A stretch of 64,000 nt of DNA, from the NCBI GenBank assembly GCA_020631735.1, contig CM036225.1, forward strand, positions 66,700,662 to 66,764,661. Direction: 5' to 3'. The translations under genes were made by a program, and so were the position numbers. Position 1 is the first letter of the stretch, and every line of letters begins with the position of its first letter. The notes under the pieces were generated by a model, which saw only the letters and a list, made by a program, of their open reading frames with translations, made no database searches and was not told the origin of the DNA. Below, piece by piece: positions 23,537 to 35,199 of the stretch. Source of the DNA: Saccharum officinarum (Eukaryota; Streptophyta; Magnoliopsida; Poales; Poaceae).

Positions 23537-25462
23537 TGAAAGCCCAAGTTTGGTTTTGGTAATTAATGACACCAAGTTGCTAATACTATGTGTTAAGTGT
23601 TTTGAGTTAGGCATAAGCAGCACATATGATGAAGGTGTATGTGGCAAGGAGTGGTGGCCACAAGATCACAAAGAGATGGTGCATGGACATGAAATGATGA
23701 TCATGGTGGAGATGCACATAAAATGAAGGACATGATGATCAAGTGGAGGAGAAGGATCTAAGAGCGCAAGGCAAAGGTATAACCATAGGGGTTTTTCCTT
23801 TTGCCGGTCTAAGATGAGTAGAGAAGTGATTGACCGGGTTTAGGATACATAGCCGACTATCAAGAGGGGCAATCACGGTAAGCTCGTAAATCAAGTGCCA
23901 CTAGATCAATGTTTTGAGAATATGCATTAGGATCTAGTAAAGAGCTAACATAACGCCTTGGAAAATGATTGTGAAATGCTGACACACATGCACATGGTGA
24001 TTTACACATGGTGGTGTTAGCACATTTGTGAAGGCGGTGGAGTTTGAGCGGTAGAGAGGGGTTTGGGTTCCTCTCTCCCTCCCGTCGAGCTTACGAGGCG
24101 GGATTCGACGCTTTTTGGGAAAGTGAAATGTCTATTTTCTACTGTGCCGAAAGTCGGAAAAGAAACGGAGGCGAACGGAGGTCACTATGGTGACCAAACG
24201 CTGCCCCGGACGCGGTCACGGTATGACCGGACGCTGGTTTGGCCTGACTAGCATGTCCGGTCAGTTCACCTATGCGCAAAAGTAGAGTGAGCGACCGACG
24301 CGTCCGGTCCTTCACGGAACCGGCACGTCCGGTCAGGCGTCCAGAGGGGCAGAGAGCAGTGAAGTGGTGATCGGACGCACGGCGCGTCCGGTCATGTGAG
24401 ATCGGACGCGTCCGGTCGTGATGGGAGCTTACTGGACTCTGACCGGACGCCAGGTGCGGCGCGTCCGGTCATACGCTAGGGCGCATCCAGTCATACGCTA
24501 GATCGTGTCCGGTCATAGCAACAGTAACTTCTGACATGCACTATTCATGCTTGTCCTGTAGTGACCGGACGCGTCCGGTCACCCTGACCGGAGCGTCCGG
24601 TCAGCTCGTTTTGAACTGCGTCGTCCGGTAACGGCTAGCTGCGTACCCCTTCGCTATAAATAGACGTTGGCCGGGGTTTGAGGGTATCTCTTGCATATTT
24701 TGAGACCTAGAGACATACTTTGAGCTAGAGAACAACCCCTCCACTCATCTCTTTGCATAGTTGCACATCTTGAGTGAGACTGAGTGAGATTCAAGTGCAT
24801 TACTTGAGAGTTGCATTCTAGAGGCACTTGATCTTCGAGTTGCTGCGGATTTCTTATTACTCTTCTGTGTTTCCCGACACGGTAGACGGCTTGGAGCAGC
24901 GGAGGTGATTGAGCTCACAATTAAAGATTGTTGGAGCCCTCACCATGTGTTGTAAGGGGTTCTTGATCCTTCCCCACAGGAGTTCGCGAATTGGATACTC
25001 TAGTGGAGCTCATGGCTTGGAGGATCCCCATCTTGTGTGCAGTTGTGCGGCCCCCGCCTAGGGTTCAACTCTTGATAGTTGATTAGCTCGCGAACCGACA
25101 AGTGTGTGTATCGCCACAACAAGGAGTACCTTGCCGGGAAGTAAGTGAACCTCGGGATAAATTCTTGTGTCATTCTCTTTCCGAGGATTTCTCTTCTATG
25201 ATTGATTGATTGGTACTTCTCATATCTACACGGCGGTATAATTACTCGAAGCTCTTCTCTCGTATTACTTCTTGTTTCTAGATTATAGTTGTTGTTGTGT
25301 TTAGTGGATAGCCTTGTACTAGACTTGTGTAGGTGGCTTGCTTAATTAGTTAGAGCTAGTGCTTTTGTTTCGCCACCTTTCGTACTAACTTGTGTTTAAG
25401 TAGTTCTTGTAGAAGATTTAATTAGGCTATTCACCCCCCCTCTAGCCTTTTTGGACCTTAGA
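23537..25462 (+). repeat. Copia 3' LTR
   Basis: 1926 bp, starts TGAAAGCCC like the 5' LTR; its end reads ACCTTAGA where the 5' LTR has ACCTTACA. It differs from the 5' LTR by scattered substitutions, lack of a ~60-bp segment near the first palindromes, and an extra cgctagggcgcatccagtc unit near 24475. TATA box at 24654-24663. The differences show the insertion is not very recent. Confidence 0.95.
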
Positions 25463-27620
25463 ATCGGCCCCAGACTTCGACGACGGCGACGCTGCTCCGT
25501 CGTCTTCATCTTCGTCACCGGCGGCTGCCATGCGCTTTGAGCGCCGCTTTTCCTCCTTTGGTGAGTTTGCCTCGTCCATTCTTGGCATTCACTCAAACTC
25601 TTTGGTCACTCATGTTGCCTAGGCCAAGAAAACCCCAACTACTACAGTACCTTCCTCTTCTGCTCCTCAGGCTTCAATGGCTTTTCGGTTCATGGATCTG
25701 ACACCGTTCCTGCCTAATGGAGCACAGCGAGTGATGATCCCTGGAAGACCCCTCATGAAGCGAGTCGTCACAGGACCAATCCATGAAAGGAACAACGATG
25801 TGGCCATTGCTCTGCTATAGCCTCTCCCGAATCATCATATTGATTTTGCTGATATCAGAGAAATTCTCATGGCTTTTCTGAATGCTAATGACATTCCCTA
25901 TGTGACCATTCAGAGGTGCCCTTGTGGTCAGGCCTATGTGCGCTTCAGCTACCTGCACCACAAAGACTTCCTCATTGGGGGTAATGGTACGGTTTCTTTT
26001 ATTCCACATAACCGTGCATGGAACAACAGAACTGCTTTCATAACCCATGAGGTTTGGTTGATGATGGTTGGCCTCAATTTGGACCTCTAGAACAATGCAC
26101 TTGTGGATAAGGCTGTGTCAGAATTTGGTAGCCTCATTGCTTGGGAAGAAGATGATAATCATATGTCAAGAATTCTTGTCAGGGCTAGAGTGTTTTCTCT
26201 AGACTCCATCCCATGGTTTTTCACCTTTTCAGAAGGCACTGGTCCTGAGACAGATAGCTGGACAGTGCAATGCGAAGTGCTTCAAACTGCCATGCTCGGA
26301 GCTATGCCTTAGGATGAGGATCAGCCACCAGAAGACCCTAATGATTTTAATCTAGAAAACTTCCAGTACTTTGGCTTTGGGCAGCCAGGCCACAGCCCAC
26401 CAAATTTGTCTCCTGCACATGGGTTTGATCAGAAAGAGCACATTGGTCAAGATGTTGAGTGGGATCTCTGGCCCAATCCAGACCAGCAAAATCAAGCCTA
26501 GGATCACTTTCAGCCCAACATGCAGCCAGCTTTTGAAGAGCCTGTGCCAGAGCTCATTCCAATTCACAATGATCTTGTACCTGAAGCACCACAACAAAAT
26601 GACCCTGTGCAAGAAGTAATTCAACAATTGCCTCCACATGAGGATGATCTCCATGCTCATGAGGTTGTGGAAGAGGAAGAGGGAGCAGTCCTTGCTATGG
26701 ATGACTTGACAGATCAGTTTGAAGGAGAAGCCCCACCACCACCTGCTGTCATTGAACCTGTTCAGATAGTGGAGTTCCATAATTTTGCTAACTTTGAGCC
26801 TGTGATACCAGCCCCAGAGGATGAGGTGCAGTATGAAGATCTGTTGGGTTTCATAAATCCTAAAGATGAACATCATCAAGATCCCTTTCATTAGAATCTA
26901 CAAATTGGCTATGCTCAAATCCTTCAGCCTAATGCTGACCCTATATTCATCTCCTTGGCTTCTCAAAAACGCTTTTAGTCCAACCCTGAAGCAGTTCGTC
27001 TTTGGGTAAAATATTTCTCTCAAAACTCTTCTTCTTATCCTATAGTTTCCATTCCAGATGCCTGGATTAGCTTTTTCACCTTTCTTCTTATGCAGTCCAC
27101 TACTTTTGACTGGGCTAACTCTATCCTGAAGTCCCCTGCCTGAAATATCCTTTCTGCAAATAATCCTGGTAAATCATATCTCTTCTCTATTCCCCCTTCC
27201 TGTCCTTCCTCTAGTTTCTCTGCCTGCTCAAAATTTGAGCTTACTTCTCTTGTTTTAGAGGAACTGGAATATGAAGATGCTGATGTCCCTAGCCCCAGCA
27301 CACCTGTCAAGAGGAAGAGGACTGTTAAGTCAAAAAAGCAGCCTCTTTCAGAAGCAGAAATCAGAAGGAGCCAAAGGCTTAGGATGATCAACAAGGGGTT
27401 CAAATCTTCTTCTTGCAAAGATAAAACTGTGTTGGTTGTTCTGCCATGCCACCAACTATTTCTCAACACATTATCAAAGACCTAGGCAAGACTTTTCTAC
27501 AACATTGATCCTCAAGAACTCACTGAAGAAAGACTCAATGCTAAGCCATCAAAGAAAAAGACCACTAAAAAGAAGGGAAAGGGCAGCAGGGCCAACCCTG
27601 CTGACAACTCAGAGGTTTAG
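25463..27620 (+). pseudogene. LINE-1 ORF1, 3' half (after copia insertion)
   Basis: Continues ORF1: FSSFGEFASSILGIHS (LINE-2 has NSFGEFARLVLGIHS), CPCGQAYVRFSYLHHKDFL, VDKAVSEFGSLIAWEED and IPWFFTFSEG..ETDSWTVQCEVLQT, each matched in LINE-2. Single in-frame stops occur at several places (near 25620, 25817, 26088, 26311, 26500). The Pro/Glu-rich region and basic C-terminus (KRKRTVKSKKQPLSEAEIRR) follow. The product would be the RNA-binding ORF1 protein; this copy is dead. Confidence 0.82.
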
Positions 27621-27687
27621 TCCTTCCTCTCCTCTTTTGTGACATTAGCTAGCTAATGATCATTACCTACTTTTGTTAAGTGTTGAT

Positions 27688-30600
27688 ATGAGTACAAGAA
27701 AGTGGAATGTGATGTGTTGGAATATTAGGGGAATTAATTCAGATAAAAAATGGAATGCAGTGAGAGACAGAGCTGTAGAAAGTTATTGTGATGTAATCTG
27801 TCTCCAGGAGACTAAACGTGACTCCTTTAATGACTCTTTTATTCGTAACATGTGTCCCCCTGCTTTTGATTCCTATGAGTATCTACCATCTGTGGGTTTA
27901 TCTGGTGGTGTAATTATTGTCTGGAAATCTAGTATGTTTCATGGCACTCTTGTTTTCCAAAATTCATATGCTATTTCTATTGAGTTCTATTCTAGACACA
28001 ATGATGCTCATTGGATCTTGACCAATATTTATGCTCCTTGTACATACAGTGGTAAACGTGAGTTCTTGCAATGGTTTACTGACATTCACATGCCTGATGA
28101 TGTTAATTGGCTAATTGTTGGCGATTTCAATTTGTGTCATAGTCCTGATGACAGAAATAGACCATGTGGTGATTTAGCTGAGATGTTTCTTTTTAATGAA
28201 GCTATAAGCTCCTTGGGACTAGTTGAGCTTCCTCTAAAAGGATGACGTTTTACATGGTCTAATAAGCAACAGTGTCCTCTTCTTGAACGTCTTGATTGGT
28301 TTTTTACATCTGCTTCCTGGACTCTCTCTTACCCTACCACTATTATTTACCCTTTAATCAATGAAACTTCTGACCATGTTCCTTGTATCATATCCATTTC
28401 TACTTCCATTCCTAAGCACTTCCTTTTTTGTTTTGAGAACTATTGGTTGGAACATGCAGATTTTTATCCTATTGTTGCGCAATCTTGGTTGCCACCTGCT
28501 AATGTTTCTGATGCAGCAAAGGTTATCACGGCAAAGTTCAAAAATTTGAGAATAGCTCTTAAAGCTTGGAAGAGGTCTCTGTCTAACCTGAAGACCAACA
28601 TTGCCAATATCAAGCTGTTGCTGGGTTTCTTTTGTTTTATAGAGGAGTTTAGAGATTTGTCAATAGTAGAATGGAATTTCAAAGCTATATTGGAAACTAA
28701 ACTCCGGACTCTCCTTTTGCATCAGAGATTGTATTGGAAACAAAGAGGCAAAATCAAGTGGGTTACATTGGGAGATGCTCCTACAAAATTTTTCCATGCT
28801 AATGCTACAATAAAATATAGAGAGAATCTTATAACAATGCTGGAGGATGACACTGGCACATCTATTGTGGATCATCAAGCAAAGGCTGACCTAATTTGGA
28901 CAACTTTTAAGCAAAGGTTGGGAGTATCTGCCTTTTCTGAATTTAATCTGAATTTAGCTCACCTTTTGCAACCCTAGCTGGTTTTCACAGCCCTTGTCCA
29001 ACCTTTCACTTCTGAGGAGATTGATAGAGTGGTTATGTCTCTACCATCAGACAAAGCACCAGGGCCAGATGGATTTAATACTGATTTTATTAAGAAATGT
29101 TGGTTCATTATAAAGCAAGATTTCTATAACCTTTGTGAAGCTTTTTATAATGGTGATGCTTGTCTGCAGAGTATAAATGGGTCACATATTACTTTGGTCC
29201 CAAAATCAGATAATGCTATCAAAGTTTCTGACTTCAGACCCATCTCTTTACTTAATTCTTTAGTAAAGATCCTTACTAAATTGCTTGCCAATAGATTGCA
29301 GTGCCTGATGACTGATCTAATTCATAAGAACCAATGTGGTTTTATAGACATAGATCTATTCAAGATTGTTTAGCTTGGTCCCTGGAGTACCTACATTTAT
29401 GTCATCAGTCAAAAAAAGAAATAGTCATACTTAAGCTTGATTTTGAAAAGGCTTTTGATAAAGTGGAACACCAATGGATGATCAACATTATGGAATCAAA
29501 AGGTTTTCCTAGAAGATGGCTAAATTGGATGAAAATGATCTTTAACTCTGGTACCTCTTCAGTCCTTCTAAATGGTGTGCCAGGAAAAGTTTTTCACTGT
29601 AGAAGGGGGGTTAGACAGGGAGATCCTTTGTCTCCACTTTTATTTGTCCTAGCTGCTGATTTTCTTCAGAATATTTTAAATTTTGCAAGAGCTCAGGGTC
29701 TCATCTCTCTCCCAATACAGTTGCCTCATTGCCAGGAGTTCCCAATTCTCCAATATGCAGATGATACCCTAGTCTTTATGAATGGAAATGCTAGGGAAAT
29801 CTACTTCTTAAAGGCTCTACTCAACTCCTTTGTAGAGTTCTCTGGATTGAAGGTTAATTACTCGAAGTCTATGATGGTCCCTATAAATGTCTCAACACAC
29901 AGATTTGATATTCTAGCTAATACTTTTGGTTGCATTAAAGGATCACTTCCTTTTACATCCTTGGACTTCCTCTGAGTATAACCAAACCTACTGTTGCTGA
30001 CTTTTGGCCTCTGGTTAATCGTTGTGAAAGAAGACTAGTGAGCACTGCTACCTTTTTGAGTGACGCTAGCAGGCTAGAGTTGGTGAATGCTGTTTTCAGT
30101 GCCCTTCCAATCTTTCCTATGAGCACATTTCTTTTGCCAAAGACAATCATCAAGCAAGTAGATAAGTACAGAAAACACTGTTTATGGAGGGGTCGGACCT
30201 ATCTAGTAAAAAGCCATCAAAAGCAGCATGGGAAATTGTTTGTAACACCAAAGAAAATGGAGGGTTAGGTGTTCTGGATCTTCAGATTCAGAATGAAAGT
30301 CTCCTTCTCAAAAACCTGCATAAGTTCTATAATAAGGCCAATATTCCTTGGGTGCAGCTCCTTTGGGCTTGCTACTACTTCAATGGTTCCCTGCCAATGA
30401 ACCAGGTGAGAAAAGGTTCTTTTTGGTGGCGAGATTCCCTAAAGTTGCTTGATCATTTCAAAGGGATGGCCTTAGGCTTAGTTCAGAATGGCACAAGCTG
30501 TTTTTTTGTTAGATGTGTGGAATGATCAACTGCTAAATCAAGCATTTCCACATCTCTTCTCCTATGTTAAAGATCAAAGGCTCACAGTTTCTCAGGTGGC

Positions 30601-31225
30601 TCAAACTACAATCTTGTCTGATATTTTTCATCTACCCCTTTCTGAGGAAGCTTTTCAGCAATTTCAGGAGCTAGGTGTCATGCTCAGTGATCTACATCTA
30701 AATGATGAATCTGACAGGTGGATGTATATTTGGGGGTCTGCAGAGTTTACCCCACACAAGGCGTACAAACAGCTCAAAGGCTCAATACATGTACATCCTA
30801 TTTTTCACTGGTTATGGAAGACCTGTTGTCAAAAAAAAAAGATCTTTTTCTGGTTGCTATTACGAGACAGACTAAGCACTAGGGAGATCCTGAGAAGAAG
30901 AAATATGTTTTTGGAGGATTATAATTGTGTATTTTGTGCCTCCATGCCAGTTGAGGAATCTGTTACTCATTTGTTTCTTCACTGCCCCTTTGCACAGGCA
31001 TGTTGGGCAACTTTGGGTCTGATAGTGCCTCACATGCTAGATCCTTTTGACATAGTGGTCATGTTCAGGAATCAACTTCACTGCCCTTTTGCACTGGAAA
31101 TCATAATCACTGTGAGTTGGAGTATTTGGTCTGCAAGAAATGACTTAATCTTCTGAGGTATTCAACCTTCAGTTCAGAGATGCAAAGGCATTTTCAGGAA
31201 GGAATTTGCTCATGTTATACTTTGA
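27688..31225 (+). pseudogene. LINE-1 ORF2: endonuclease and reverse transcriptase
   Basis: Begins MSTRKWNVMCWNIRGINSDK, an apurinic-type endonuclease ([36 protein letters not shown]). The reverse transcriptase follows: [58 protein letters not shown] and [11 protein letters not shown] near 29755. Then zf-RVT (HWLWKTCCQKKKIFFWLLLRDRLSTREILRRRNM) and the C-terminal ITVSWSIWSARNDLIF. Stops at 28243 (Arg codon changed to TGA), 28975 and 29371 and later frameshifts destroy it. The protein would nick target DNA and prime reverse transcription there. Confidence 0.92.
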
Positions 31226-31347
31226 GCGAAGGCAGCTTACTAACCACATATTAGTCAATGGCTAGACCACTTTGTGTAATTTTGTTCATCTTTTTTTGTT
31301 TCGTTCTTTGTCTTGTAACTGTACTTGTAAAGACCTGCTCTTTTTAA

Positions 31348-31390
31348 TAAAAGACAGTAGGGGGTAACCCCTCCTGAATTCATCAAAAAA
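31348..31390 (+). other. LINE-1 3' tail hairpin and A run
   Basis: The tail holds a small hairpin (AGGGG, loop, CCCCT) followed by CCTG, about ten bases and seven A's next to the TSD. The same layout with different stem bases occurs at the 3' end of LINE-2 and in the scrap inside EXO70 copy 4. It may be the feature recognised by the reverse transcriptase. Confidence 0.65.
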
Positions 31391-31744
31391 AGTAGTTTGC
31401 CTTGGTAAATATGTGCCTCAGATTAGACAAGAGGAACCTATGCACAGCATGATCAAGCCTGTCAAGATGTCAGAATCTTTTCGAGATCAGGGCCTCAGAT
31501 TTTTATTCTTGCTCAACAACTTTGAATTCATACGACAGAGCTTCAATGTCTTTCGCTACTGGCTCCACCATAAGGAAGGCGAAGGGCTACATGAAGAACT
31601 ATTTTCAAGCATGTTGAGAACCAGTGTTCTCATGCTTGTTCAGTCCTACACCTGCTTGCTTCGGGATAAACCATTCCCCATTGCTCAAGTTCGAATCTGA
31701 GTTTAAGAAGATGTACACCACTCAAAAACTATGGAAGGTCCCTG

Positions 31745-32747
31745 ACCCTTGTTAAGTAATTATGCAATTTCTAGATTAAAACCAAATTATAAATCATGTA
31801 AAACAGATGAGCTAGATCAAGTATATATAGCATAGTAGCATGACAGATAAACATATTGAATAATATGAACGACAAGATTAGATCATAAAAATTATACCTG
31901 TCGACTATAGCTGTAGTAGTTGGTGATGCAGATAGTGGTGATGATGGAACGGGGTCGATATCGAAGTCATTGATGTCGAAGTCGTCGTCAAAGTCATCAA
32001 TGAGAGGTGGAGGAAGAGCTCGACGCAGTTGATGATGAATACGCCGGGACGTAGCGCTGCCTGACTTGGATGGAAGACGATCCGTTGTGAAGGTTGGGAG
32101 TAGTTGCGCGGATAGCGCTTCCTAAAAACCTTATTCGTCTTCTCCCGGTGCAGGATCGCAACGACAAGGGTTCCAGAGACCTGCTCGTCCGATCGCTGGT
32201 GCATGCAAGCGATCGCACTAGAGTAGCTACGGCGGCAGCGCAACAGAAAGAGGCAAAAACTCTAGCTCAATTAAATACCTCTTGGCGTGGCCACTAGGTT
32301 GCTTATATAGTCCTGTTCCAACCGACCTCGTGTCGTGATCACGATCTAAGTTGTTTTAGGACTCTTAATTTGTAACCGTTTAAAACTCTGTAACTTGAAG
32401 GTCAAGAAACAAAAACTAAAATTGCAAAAGGAGGCTGCGCTCCCGCAAGGCGAGGAGCCGGATTTCGGCGGACCATTCATGCAGGTGCCGCACGCCCGTG
32501 CCCTGCCCCGCCCTGCGAGACACGGCGAGGCGAGTGCGCGTGTGGGCTTCTCTTTCTCCTCCTCACACTAGACTTGAGAAAGTGAAGAGGACTTCCATAT
32601 TTAAGTATGGCTACCTCCACTTCAACAAGCAATGTGGTACTAAAGAGTTCCCATATCCCCTCTTGCTCACATGAATGAGCCTTTGAGATTTATTAGGAAT
32701 TTTACAATTGGTTATTGGGTCAAGCCCATATAAATTCCAACAACCCT
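31745..32747. mobile_element. Solo LTR (copia-like) in EXO70 copy 3
   Basis: Element 31750-32742 (993 bp) begins TGTTAAG and ends TTCCAACA (TG..CA, with TGTT/AACA inverted ends). It is flanked by the 5-bp TSD accct at 31745-31749 and 32743-32747. No internal gag/pol remains, consistent with LTR-LTR recombination. It splits the EXO70 sequence within KLWKVPDP / LRQRLRTAI. The strand of the parent element is uncertain; ORFs inside are fortuitous. Confidence 0.88.
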
Positions 32748-32891
32748 ATGCTCAGACAAAGACTGCGCACAGCTATCATCATGAAAATTGTTCCGAGGTA
32801 CACAAAATACATAGAGGACAACAATACTACCACGCCAGGAGTTGCTCCCCGGGATCTGCAAAATATGTTGCAAGAGTTATTTGAAGGATGA

Positions 32892-33222
32892 TGAACAGAG
32901 TGCACCACCAAGTACAAGTCATCACCATGTAGGTGTAGATCTCCAAGTACCTGGTGTTGGTTTATTTGGAATTGGATCTGTTGCATCCAATGACTTGGCT
33001 TCCAGAGTTGTTTTGTGAAGCAGAGCAAAAATTGAAGCATTATTATACTTCATTCACTTTGCTATTTATATATTCTCCTCACATTTATAAATAAAGTGTA
33101 ACACCACATAGATGTGTCTATCATCTTCCATGTGTGCATTGTACCAGTACAAGTGATTTATAAATTTATATGGAAGTGAAAGTGATCTCAGTGTTATGAG
33201 ATTTACTTTTTCATATGAGGCA
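32892..33222. other. 3' flank of EXO70 copy 3
   Basis: AT-rich sequence directly after the copy 3 stop codon, presumably former 3' UTR and spacer. Similar text (gaagcatt..tatac, ttgtgaagca) occurs after copy 4. No other feature seen. Confidence 0.5.
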
Positions 33223-34650
33223 GATCAGTACGTGATGCTATATATAACAGCAATCAGTACCATTTTACTTGCCCAAATGTCAGTAGAATGTTCTTTTACA
33301 ATGAGCGGACTATAACCATGCAAGGAACATCTTTGTCTGCATCAATATGGTTCCTACAAAGCTGACCTCTCCGGCTCCCTTTCTGTTTACATGTACAAAA
33401 TAGGAAACACTTAGATCATACTGTACATCACAAGGCCAGGTATCTGTCTCTGGTTTCCTGCCTCAAGCGATGAACAGCTCAGATGATACTCCCCGTTTAT
33501 TCCTTTTATCGCCTGCATACTCTGCTTTGTTCTAGCACCGGAGACAAATGTAACCTGTATGGTTTATCATATTTAACAAATCAAATCAAACCTAGCTCCT
33601 GCATTGCTGTCTATATATCGAGGAATTAGTAGCCCAAGCTAGTGTGAAATTACAACGAACTACACAAACACTGCAAAAACATCTTTAATTGGCTACATAC
33701 ATGTGCTTCCTACAATTGGTGCTTAGCCACTATATTTCCTCTGGTGTTAAAAAAAATCCTCTGTTGTTGACTCATGTAATTTCACCGGAAACATACTGCA
33801 GAAAAAAGAAGAGCTAGCTGCATGCATGTCTGTGCCCCGTCTCTGTCTCTATCAGAATTAGAAGCTACTTGTGTCTGATCAGTAAGTGATGCTATATACA
33901 ACAGTAATCAGTACCATTTTACTTGCCCAAGTGTCAGTAGATGTTCTTTTACAATGAACAGGCTATAACCATGCAAGAAACATCTTTGTCTATATCTGTA
34001 TGGTTCCTATAAAGCTGAGCTCTCCGGCTCCATTTCTGTTTACCTGTACAAAACAGGAAACACTGAGCCCATACCACTTATACAAGGCCAGGTTTGTCTT
34101 TGTTTTTCAGCCTCAAGCGATGAACAGCTCAGAAGAAACTCCCCATTATTTTTTTCCGCGACCATACCACTTATAGGCATGTATTTCATTAAGATGAATT
34201 AGAAATACATTACAAGCTACCTACCCAATGGTAAGCACCAAGCTTACCAGAGAGAAGGAGAACCAAAAACACAAGAAAGAAAGAAGAACAAATGAAACAA
34301 GAACTGAGAGCGAAAAAACAGCAAGCCTAAAGACCCATTATTCCTTTTATTATGCATACTATACTTTGTTCTAGCACCGGAGATAAATGTATATATCGAG
34401 AAATTACTAGCCCTATGTGTGAAATTACAATACACTATACGAACACACAAAAACAGCTTTAATCGGCTACATAAATTAAATGTGTTTCCTACAATTGATG
34501 CCTAGCTATTTCCTCTGGTGTTAAAAAAAATCCTCTGTTGTTGACTCATGAAATTTCATTCGAAGCGTACCGCATAAAAAAGAAGAGCTAGCTGCATGCA
34601 TGTCTGTCCCCGTCTCTGTCTCTATCAGAATTAGAAGCTACTTGTGTCTG
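33223..34650. repeat. Tandem duplication of a ~650-bp EXO70 upstream module
   Basis: Unit 1 is 33223-33876; unit 2 is 33877-34650, enlarged by a 184-bp retroposon. Shared landmarks: gatcagta.gtgatgctatata, cagtaccattttacttgccca, gcaatcagta, ctctccggctcc, aggaaacact, tagcaccggaga, tttcctctggtgtta, agctagctgcatgcatgtct. A shorter third relative lies at about 37090-37230, upstream of copy 5. The module seems to travel with the EXO70 genes. Confidence 0.85.
34142..34341 (-). mobile_element. Short retroposon with 8-bp TSD
   Basis: Insert 34150-34333 (184 bp) is bounded by cccattat at 34142-34149 and 34334-34341. On the minus strand it ends in an A run preceded by aatacatgcctataagtgg, the layout of a 5'-truncated LINE or SINE 3' end. 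Unit 1 of the surrounding duplication lacks it, giving a direct empty-site comparison. Confidence 0.8.
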
Positions 34651-34777
34651 ATCTGCTCTCACCTCAGCATCGCTTAATTATCATTCCTTGCTTTTATACC
34701 GCTCTGCATTCTCTGCTACTCACCGCTTTGACATCCTCGCTTACTAGCAATGTTTCGTCCAAGGTCCGATACAGACA

Positions 34778-35060
34778 CGTAAGCCCACGTAATATGGACG
34801 GCCCATGTGAGTCCAAGTACTGGGCACCCTCCGCTGGTCCTGCCCATAAGCCATAACGCCTGGGCGCGGCCACGCTTTTGTAGTCTTCGCCGGCGACGAC
34901 ATCGGGCAGCGGGCAAGCTGCTTTCCCATAACTTACCTAGGACTTACACTCACTCTAGCTTAGGACGTCTCAGACTGATACAAACGTGTCCTGGAGCCCT
35001 TGTCGCCTTCGCCGGCGACGACGTCGAGCCGCTTTGGATTACTCATCAGGTATTTTGGCT
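34778..35060 (+). promoter_or_regulatory. EXO70 copy 4 upstream/leader region (duplicated)
   Basis: This ~280-bp block (tggacggcccatgt.., agtactgggca, ctggtcctgcccata, cttcgccggcgacgac, agccgctttggattactca) recurs upstream of copy 5 (37325-37440) and at 43843-44280. It precedes the leader of copy 4, and the sequence tcag-gtatttt at its end could be a 5' UTR splice donor. It probably contains the ancestral promoter and leader; motifs cannot be assigned. Confidence 0.55.
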
Positions 35061-35199
35061 TTGAGGAGGAGGAGGAGACAGGTGGCACAGGAACTAGCGG
35101 GGGAAAATAAAACGACGGTCGGAGGAGGTCGCGGCGCCGGCCCCCAACCCCCAATAATCCCCGTTCTTCTCGTCGCCTGTCACGCACGCGACCAAGGAC

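Larger units (their letters stand above)
15166..25467 (+). mobile_element. Ty1/copia LTR retrotransposon nested in LINE-1
   Basis: Complete element 15171-25462 (10,292 bp) flanked by the 5-bp TSD atcgg (15166-15170 and 25463-25467). 5' LTR 15171-17123, 3' LTR 23537-25462. Primer binding site tggtatcagagc at 17126-17137 matches the 3' end of initiator Met-tRNA; the polypurine tract ends just before 23537. Domain order is gag, protease, integrase, reverse transcriptase, RNase H, i.e. copia type. Long LTRs, an extended gag and about 1.1 kb of non-coding DNA after pol suggest the Maximus/SIRE lineage. Pol carries stop codons, so it is not autonomous now. Confidence 0.96.
13936..31402 (+). mobile_element. 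L1-type LINE (LINE-1 here) inserted in EXO70 copy 3
   Basis: Element 13948-31390 lies between imperfect 12-bp TSDs (agcagtttgcct at 13936-13947, agtagtttgcct at 31391-31402, one mismatch). Without the nested copia it is about 7.1 kb, a near full-length L1-type LINE: GC-rich 5' leader, ORF1, ORF2 (endonuclease plus reverse transcriptase), a 3' tail hairpin and a short A run. It lies in the same orientation as the EXO70 gene. Many stops and frameshifts show it is inactive. It is of the same family as the minus-strand LINE at 53.5-60.7 kb. Confidence 0.93.
12887..32891 (+). pseudogene. EXO70 (FX-like) copy 3, split by nested insertions
   Basis: Coding pieces are 12887-13947, 31403-31749 and 32743-32891. 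The first piece (about 353 codons, ATG in gcATGGCGG context) is fully open: Ser/Thr-rich residues 30-60, MSVLERWFAELDIDWVLHL at about 118-136, SKMLPFVDFA, then IHKVTLSVMEFISFLGSNYPL. The LINE breaks it after IVSKAVCL. The second piece resumes GKYVPQIR..LRFLFLLNN, with a small deletion and a frameshift near 31610, and reaches KLWKVPDP. There a solo LTR intervenes. The third piece gives LRQRLRTAI..RYTKYIEDN and ends ELFEG-stop at 32891. Removing the insertions and one copy of each TSD rejoins the EXO70 homology. The frameshift means it was, or became, a pseudogene even apart from the insertions. Confidence 0.88.
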
